A stretch of DNA of 64,000 nucleotides from Isoetes taiwanensis. Taxonomy: Eukaryota > Streptophyta > Lycopodiopsida > Isoetales > Isoetaceae. Every line of letters starts with the position of its first letter. Position 1 is the first letter of the stretch. Where the stretch lies: positions 1-64,000 of the forward strand of contig JAJEKV010000267.1 in the NCBI GenBank assembly GCA_021234155.1, given 5' to 3'. This document shows, in pieces, positions 58,090 through 64,000 of this stretch. Made by a program: the position numbers and the translations under genes. The notes beneath the pieces were generated by a model. That model worked only from the letters and a program-made list of their open reading frames with translations, did no database searches and was not told the origin of the DNA.

Positions 58090-59280
58090 CTGGTTTCAGA
58101 GAAATCTGCCTTTGATTTAAAGATAACTCAAGAAATGGGAGGTGTAGAGTGCTTTTTGGATCAATGATGCAGATGATAACTTTGAGGCCGATCTTTCTAA
58201 GGAGTTTGGCGAAGAGAAATTGAAGGAGTACATGAATGATATAGAAAAGATGCTTGCATTGTTTGCGTGCGAGTCTGATAAGGAGAATCTACCTGAGAAT
58301 ATGTCTAGAGTAGTTCTGGAAAGTCAGTAGCCTTTTTGGAACTTGATGAGTGACTTGTGAAGGAAGTTCATGTTGTTGGCAGAAAGTTTGATAAGATTGA
58401 ATGGGCCAGAACACGACTTGATGCATGGAGGATCAAAAGAGGCTTACCAGTTGACAAAAAATTGAAGAGTTAGATCTGCGTGAATTTTCTAGGATGCTTG
58501 AGCAGTTTATGTTGCAAGTTTGCAAGATTAAAGGTGGTTTTACCCAACTGAGACGTAACTTGTGTGTGCTAGTTTATTTCCTTCTTCTTTTATTTATTTT
58601 GTACTAATATCTTGTTTCTTCTTTTACTCTGTAAGATATGTTCTGAAAATTTGGTGCAATTATTAAGAGAGCTCAAGAAATTAGGATTGGAATGACAGGT
58701 GTGGAAGAAATTGCATTTGATATGAGAGCAAGTCCAATATTTTCCAATGCTAGGAAGGCTTGCATTGCCAGAATGAGGAAGTCGAGGCTTACTCCTGGAA
58801 TCTGTGGTAAAAGGAAGAAAGTGGAGGAGATTAGCCTTGCTACTGAGCAAGCTTTGTTAGCTGATATTGACCATTCTGTCCATAGTGTTAGAGGATTACA
58901 TCGTCGGTTTATGTTTTATTGTGTTTCTCATTTTACAATTAGAGGAAGGGAAGAGCTATACAAGTAGTGGAGAATGATTTCCACGTTCTCAATTTAGATG
59001 GTGCAGAATGTTTGGAATACAATGAGAGGTTAAGAAAAAATTATGATGTATCAATGACTAAATATCAGGAAGAAAGTTTTAGGCTGCCAATGAAGTGCTA
59101 TGAATTGGATGTAATTTTTACTTTCAAACGTCTATTGAGATATCTTCCTGTGTACAATGAGAATGATAAGGCAGAAAGATTTATGTTCATGCAGGCCATT
59201 AATTCACCAAACAATGATGTAAGTATTTTGATTTTCTGCTTATTTCCTAGTAATTATATGTTTTAATTCTTGTTGTATTT
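58090..59280 (+). CDS. Unrecognised multi-exon gene or element protein
   Basis: Consecutive plus-strand coding-like pieces: NDADDNFEADLSKEFGEEKL with CESDKENLPENMSRVVLESQ (about 58160-58330); NGPEHDLMHGGSKEAYQLTK (about 58400); then FARMLEQ-like sequence to 58530; after an intron-like gap (58560-58680), MTGVEEIAFDMRASPIFSNA and CGKRKKVEEISLATEQALLA (58692-58967); then EECLEYNERLRKNYD and YELDVIFTFKRLLRYLPVYN (58967-59220) ending at a GTAAGT donor. The last part overlaps the previous frame at a stop, so at least one frameshift exists. No domain recognised; it is acidic at the start and basic later. Confidence 0.4.
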
Positions 59281-59539
59281 GCAGGCATGGTACAATAACA
59301 AAGTTTGAATTGAAATGCACTAATTTGCTTGAAACGCACTATAAAAGGAATCTTTGAAGATTACCTAAAATTCCCCTAAAAACGTCACTTTTCGAGGGAA
59401 ATTTGTGGCAAATGTGACAATTCAAACATTTTAGGTACCTTTTCTGAGGGAATAATTAAACCTATCTTCTAGTCAAAATTTGTTGATACCCTTTTTTTGC
59501 CCCCCTAGTAAAGTGTGGAAAATAGCTGCCTTTATATTG

Positions 59540-60800
59540 AAGTGCAATGAAGATCGTGCAGTATAAATCTATAATAATACCGAAAGGGTTCTTTTCAAAG
59601 CTGAAGTGTGCAGTTGAAGGGCACCCTTCCGGTATAAATTTATACCGGAAGATCGTGTGGTATAAATCTATACTGGAAGGGTTCTTTTCAAAGTTGAAGT
59701 GTGCAGCTGAAGGGCACCCTTCCGGTATAAATTTATATCGGAAGGGTTCCTTTCAAAATTGAAGGGCACCACCAAAGGGTGCCCTTCTTGTATATATCTA
59801 TACAAGAAGAGTGCACTTCACACTGAAGTGCATATGCCTTTCATATTGAAGTGCAAGGGAGATCGTGCGATATAAATCCAAATGCTCAAAAGCCTAGGGT
59901 GCCTTTTGACACAAATTTATACACGAATGACACTTTTTACATTAAAGTGTGTGTGCCCTTCACAATGAAGTGCAATGAATATCATGCGGTATAAATTTAT
60001 ATGCTCAAGAGCCTGGGGTGCCCTTCCGGCATAAATTTATATATGAAGGGTGCTTCTCATGTTGTAGTGTATGTGCCATTCACAGTGAAGTGCCCTGTGG
60101 TATAAATTTATATGCTCGATTGTTTTTCTCAACATAGGTGTTTGAGTCTTGTAATTAAATATACTTTATATATTCAAGATCGTACCTAATTTACTAACCT
60201 TTTAGTCTATAATAGACTTCCCAATACCAAATCAAAGACCTTCTAATGCAACTTTGTGAAGCCTTTTACTCAAGAAATTTGATCGATTACAAGGAAAAAA
60301 CACTATGGAAAAGAGATCTTCTGAATTTAGTATGCAAAGTATTGTTATAGCCCTGATGGTATGAATTTATATTCATCGGGCCTACACTGTCTAAATATAT
60401 ACAAAGAAGATATGTGAACAGTATAAATTTATACCGCTGGAGTGTCTATAATATAAATTTTTATCGAGGATAGATGAGAACGATATAACTCACCATTGAA
60501 GTCTCGATGGTACTATAAATTTATATTATCCGCCTATGCTATATAAATGTATACCAAGGAGAGATGTGTGAATAGTATAAATTTATATCGCTCAGTGCCT
60601 AAGATATAAACTCATACCGAGGAGAGATGTGAAGGGTATAAATTTATACCACTCAAGTGTCTTTCGTATAAGTTATACTGCGAGAACAGACATAAACGAT
60701 ATAAATTTATACCATTCGGGTTCCTATAGTATAAATTTATACCAAGGAGGGAATGAAATGATTTAGATTATAATGTTTGCATTTGTGCCATATAAATTTA
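59540..60800. repeat. Array of TATAAATTTATA palindromes
   Basis: About fifteen copies of GGTATAAATTTATACC or near versions occur in 1.25 kb, for example a perfect 26-bp palindrome at 59626-59651 with half CTTCCGGTATAAA. Spacers in the first half carry repeated words (GAAGTGTGCAG, GAAGGGCACCCTT, GTGCACTTCA), which are also partly palindromic. In the second half the spacers become AGGAGAGATGTG-like. Spacing is irregular (about 50-100 bp). No coding sequence is embedded. Confidence 0.85.
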
Positions 60801-62024
60801 CACTGCATGAGCCCCCAAAGTTGAGGAATGGGTTGCTAGTGATGTCGGGGATGTTAATGATAGACTCATTGAGGTTTAACCTCCCCTCCTAGGCAAACAT
60901 TCTCCCAAACTGTATATTGGCAAGATATAGCTTCATGCATGCACCCAACCATGCAAAAGGTTATGAAAGCCCAGTTGACTGGAAAGAATGACATAAGGAA
61001 ACAATGTAATAAACAAATCTTATACCACTACTTACTAATTAGCTACAGAGGTAGTTTTGTAAGATTATTGTAACAATTATTTATACAAGAAATTTATCGC
61101 GGGGGTATTGGCCGCCGCGAACATTTCTTTGGTTCCAAACCTGTGTGAATAAATCCGTTGTTAATGTCCAACATTTGATTATGGTTCTTCGCTTAGTAAT
61201 GAATTTATGTTAGTTTGAAACATTACAAAATATGTTCCTAAGCATGCGACGAAGATTTTTTTTCATTCAGTACTACAGTCTTTGTTTTAGATATGTTTGT
61301 TTCTAGCAACATTGTTCATACATGTTGCAACTGGCAATAGCATGGATGATTAAACGACACTAAAACATTATCTGCCAATATCAGAAGTATCTGCGGTCTT
61401 GACTTGTGCTATGGACATTGATCTACGACATTAATAAATGACACTATGACTATGGCCACGCAAGTTATAATAGAATAAGAATAAGAATAAGAATAAGAAT
61501 AAGAATAAGAATAAGAATAGGTTTTTAGCGTCCGCGGAGACCAATTGGCCTATGGGACCCAAACCAAAAAGAGAGCAGCAAGCCTATTACTGACAGGATT
61601 AAAAAACCCCCGCCCCGAAGGGTTTTCGAGGGAAAAACCTTAGCAGAAGCATTGGACATGGGTTTGTAAGCCTGTAATTCGTACTTATATCTGAAGCTAA
61701 TCTGGATTTCTCATTAAGAAACGTTTCAAGCTACAATTGAAGGATCACATTTTAAGAATGGAATGTATGCTATTTGTTATTCCGGCGGTCTTCAGCTATA
61801 GTAAAGCTTGACCAAATCGTGTCAGAAAAATTATGCCACCGTTGCAAGGCGTAATTCAATGAAGAGTATCATTTTAAGGCAAGTGGTAATTAATTTAAGA
61901 ACTACCATTTTTCGCAGTTCGACCAATTTCGGCTTCCTTCTTCCTTCTCTATTTTCTTTGCAACAGGCCGCCGCCTATATCAGGCTTATGCCAATGTGGC
62001 AACCACGTAACTGCCAGAATCGTT
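60801..62024. other. No gene; simple-sequence repeat
   Basis: A hexamer repeat (GAATAA)n of about eight units lies at 61473-61518. Near 61590-61640 is a GGATTAAAAAACCCCCGCCC..AAGGGTTTTCGAGG block that recurs at 63943-63982. From about 61740 the sequence may already be diverged LTR. Nothing else recognised. Confidence 0.6.
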
Positions 62025-62170
62025 TTTAGTAGCCTGCTGGCCTCAAATCGGCATTCGCTGCCTCAGAACCGTGGCTCCGCCACGTTTTAGGTGACCCCCT
62101 TCGTTAAGAGGTGCGCACCTTTTCTTTTATTTCATACTATTGTTCCATATATAAGTTATCTTAGTAAGGA
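62025..62170. mobile_element. Fragment of the Gypsy-family LTR
   Basis: TTCGCTGCCTCAGAACCGTG through CCACGTT..AGGTGACCCCC matches 55052-55096 of the 5' LTR with few differences, and similarity continues weakly to about 62165. It is cut off by the Helitron terminus at 62171, which indicates insertion of the Helitron into an LTR remnant. Confidence 0.7.
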
Positions 62171-62198
62171 CTAGTAACGGTGCCCGGCGTTGCCGGGC
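62171..62198 (-). mobile_element. Helitron 3' terminus
   Basis: On the minus strand: hairpin GCCCGGC-AAC-GCCGGGC (62198-62182), ACCGTTA, then CTAG ending at 62171, followed by T. It is nearly identical in layout to the plus-strand terminus at 51948-51975, so both are one Helitron family. The body extends to higher coordinates. A second partial hairpin half (GTTGCCGGGCATAG) lies at 62220. The 5' end was not identified. Confidence 0.8.
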
Positions 62199-62899
62199 AT
62201 ATAAATACTTTTGTGTTTGTTGCCGGGCATAGTATGATTGTGTTTGTATTGGGCGGGACGATGAAGTAATTGATGTTGTTTACAAATATAGGGAAAATGT
62301 TGATGCTAGGGTTGTTCGAGCTTGCGTAAGACACATGAGAGCATGTGTTTAAGTCAATTTATGCAAAGTAGTTGGGAAGCTTCAAAATTGTTTTTGCTCG
62401 TAGCAATCCTTTATGGACTTGTAACCTAATAGTCAAAGGTCCAATCAATTGACTGTGTTGGAAATTTGAAAAGATGACTTGAATTTGAAGGATGTATTTT
62501 AAGGGGGTGGGGTTTTTTTTTTCTTTTAGAGTGGTAGACTTATGTATGTATGTTGATGATAAGTACTTTTGAAAGTTGCAATTTGTTTCATTTTTAGAAT
62601 GATGGAATGATCTTGAAAGGTTTTTGTAGATATGAAGGTACATCTCTACAGAAGTAAGAATATTTACCCACGATATAATGAAAATCATCAAAATCTTCTT
62701 TTTTAAAAAGCGATGACATTGGTTTTCGTGCTGAGAACGCCGCATGTTACGCCGCATGCGGCGTTCCCTCTCCCTCTTGCGGGATGCAACAATACCAATT
62801 TTGAATTTTTTTTTTTGTCTACAGCCTGTCTATATTTGTCTATCTATGTCTTGGCATTCCGCCTCAGAGGAGCGCATGTAAGGTAGGATGCCAAGCAAT

Positions 62900-63260
62900 G
62901 TTGTCCCGTACGCGTACAGTTCCGTACGTTTCGGACGTATTTTTTGAAAAAATACGTATTTTGTACAATACGCACTTAAAGTGCTTAAAATCGTTTTTTA
63001 AAAAAATTGAGAAAAAACTTAAATATAACAAATTATACAATATAAACACAAACAGACTGTTGGAAAGTTGGTTAGCATGTTTGTTTGCTATCTGGGAGGG
63101 CCAGGTTCGAATCCTAGTGGGTGCAAATTGAGTCTGTTTTGAGAAAACTTTGTTTGTTTTTTTGAAAAAAGCATTAAGCGTATTTTTTTAAAAATACGTG
63201 TACGCGTATGGTACGGTACGGTACATATGGATTTATCAAAAATACGCGTATTAGTACAAC
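62900..63260 (+). mobile_element. tRNA-related short element with target duplication
   Basis: The element starts GTTGTCCCGTACGCGTAC and ends with the inverse of GTTGTACTAATACGCG. It is flanked by GATGCCAAG on both sides (62887-62895 and 63264-63272). The interior has an A-box-like TTGGTTAGCAT (63068-63078) and a perfect B box GGTTCGAATCC (63104-63114), RNA polymerase III promoter signals of tRNA-derived SINEs. Both ends are rich in ACGTATTTTT words with self-complementarity. It does not fold as a full tRNA. There is no poly(A) tail, so its class is uncertain. Confidence 0.65.
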
Positions 63261-63931
63261 ACTGATGCCAAGGCATCTCAATCTTCTTGCAGGACGATTA
63301 TTTCCCTTATCCTTCATTTTTTCATTTCGATTTTGCCATGAGAACCATTTTCCATTTTGATTTTGCAGTGGGAGATTGGGCATTACTATAATATCGGCCC
63401 ATCACTCCAGATAGATTTTTGCGGGTGATTTTTCTTCCAGATGGTTACTTCTTTTTTTGTACGGTTTATTGAGCTTGAGTTTAGATTTTCATATTTTATC
63501 TTCAACTCTCAAGGGTACTTTTTATGGCCTCTGTTTCTTTCTGTTGTATGTTTTGTCACAGCTCAAAGTTTTGAAGTAATCCTTTCACCACGTTGGGCTC
63601 ATTACTAATGACCCTAATACTACTCATTACTACCGAATAAAGCGGCCCGAGGGTTAAAGCGTTTTGCACGAGCGCCATAAGGTAATGATCGCATAACAAA
63701 AGTGGCCAAAGAGAGTAACTTCATATTATTTCTATTCTAGAATGGGACTCGCATGAAACCAACAAATAGACTTGCTTCTTATTCATCTCAGCAGATTTTC
63801 TACAATGGTGGATAATGGGTAGCCGCACATCGCGAACTACCCCAAAAAAATAAAGGGAAAATCCAATTATATCATTTGGACCCCAACAAAATACAATGCT
63901 AATAGAGATTGGGCTAGTGTACCGCCGAAAA

Positions 63932-63991
63932 GCTTATCACCGGATTAAAACCCGCCCTTTCGGGTTTTCGAGGAAAACCCTAGTGATAAGC
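63932..63991. repeat. Nested hairpin near the window end
   Basis: Outer arms GCTTATCAC (63932-63940) and GTGATAAGC (63983-63991) enclose inner arms AAAACCCG and CGGGTTTT. The inner part (GGATTAAAACCC..TTTTCGAGGAAAA) is also found, diverged, at about 61600-61640, so this is a repeated element end or a conserved non-coding motif of a repeat. Sequence continues beyond the window. Confidence 0.6.
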
Positions 63992-64000
63992 CTCGACAAG

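Noticed and set aside
59540-60800. Repeated TATA boxes as real promoters
   Set aside because: The motif is part of a palindrome present about fifteen times with no genes downstream.
61473-61518. GAATAA repeat as a functional feature
   Set aside because: It is a simple microsatellite with no associated structure.
63061-63125. A genuine tRNA gene
   Set aside because: A and B boxes are present, but no acceptor stem or anticodon arm forms; it is part of a short mobile element.

Overview
The window is nuclear DNA of a land plant, very probably a flowering plant. The support is a phytepsin-type plant-specific insert split by GT-AG introns near 2.9-3.4 kb, a Ty3/Gypsy element primed by initiator tRNA-Met, a CACTA terminus with subterminal repeats, Helitron ends and a L1-like retroposon. 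No complete ordinary host gene was found. The interval is a stack of mobile elements, most of them decayed, and I cannot name the species.

Layout. 0-5 kb: unrecognised remnants, a direct duplication, an orphan aspartic-protease insert and the right end of a CACTA element. 6.3-11 kb: unrecognised minus-strand coding remnants, then GC-rich interspersed boxes. 15.1-18.2 kb: a plus-strand gene of the DUF7869-like type, interrupted by a 229-bp MITE. 19.8-26.2 kb: a tandem LTR array with two recognisable primer-binding sites. 26.9-35.7 kb: 2.37-kb direct repeats around a decayed reverse transcriptase carrying GIPMGFACSP and YIDD, which is not the signature of Copia, Gypsy or plant LINEs. 36.0-36.4 kb: a 208-bp tandem duplication. 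36.6-55.5 kb: one minus-strand Gypsy element (5' LTR 54177-55478, gag about 53.1-54.2 kb, pol about 38.4-41.8 kb, 3' LTR about 36.6-38.4 kb) split between gag and pol by roughly 11 kb of unrelated DNA. 55.5-64 kb: a long hairpin, a poly(A) retroposon, an unrecognised gene, an array of TATAAATTTATA palindromes, an LTR fragment abutting a Helitron terminus, and a tRNA-related element with a target duplication.

The most interesting part is the 11-kb insert (about 41.8-53.1 kb). It has two divergent genes. The minus-strand gene is a second DUF7869-like protein. The plus-strand gene has a ParB-like N-terminal region and, after a Helitron inserted in it, a C-terminal part resembling amino-methyltransferases of the N6-adenine/N4-cytosine type. 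Between them, and in an intron of the ParB gene, lie long perfect palindromes centred on TATTCCGGAATA. I infer a large, poorly described eukaryotic DNA transposon, with the DUF7869 protein as candidate transposase and the palindromes as candidate binding sites. This is inference from gene order and motifs.

A caution affects all gene calls. Where repeated copies within the window can be compared, they differ mostly at CTG/CAG positions, by T-to-C changes and small insertions. This is unlike deamination and looks like uncorrected long-read errors at CHG-methylated sites. Many frameshifts may therefore be artefacts, and 'pseudogene' here means 'broken as written'.
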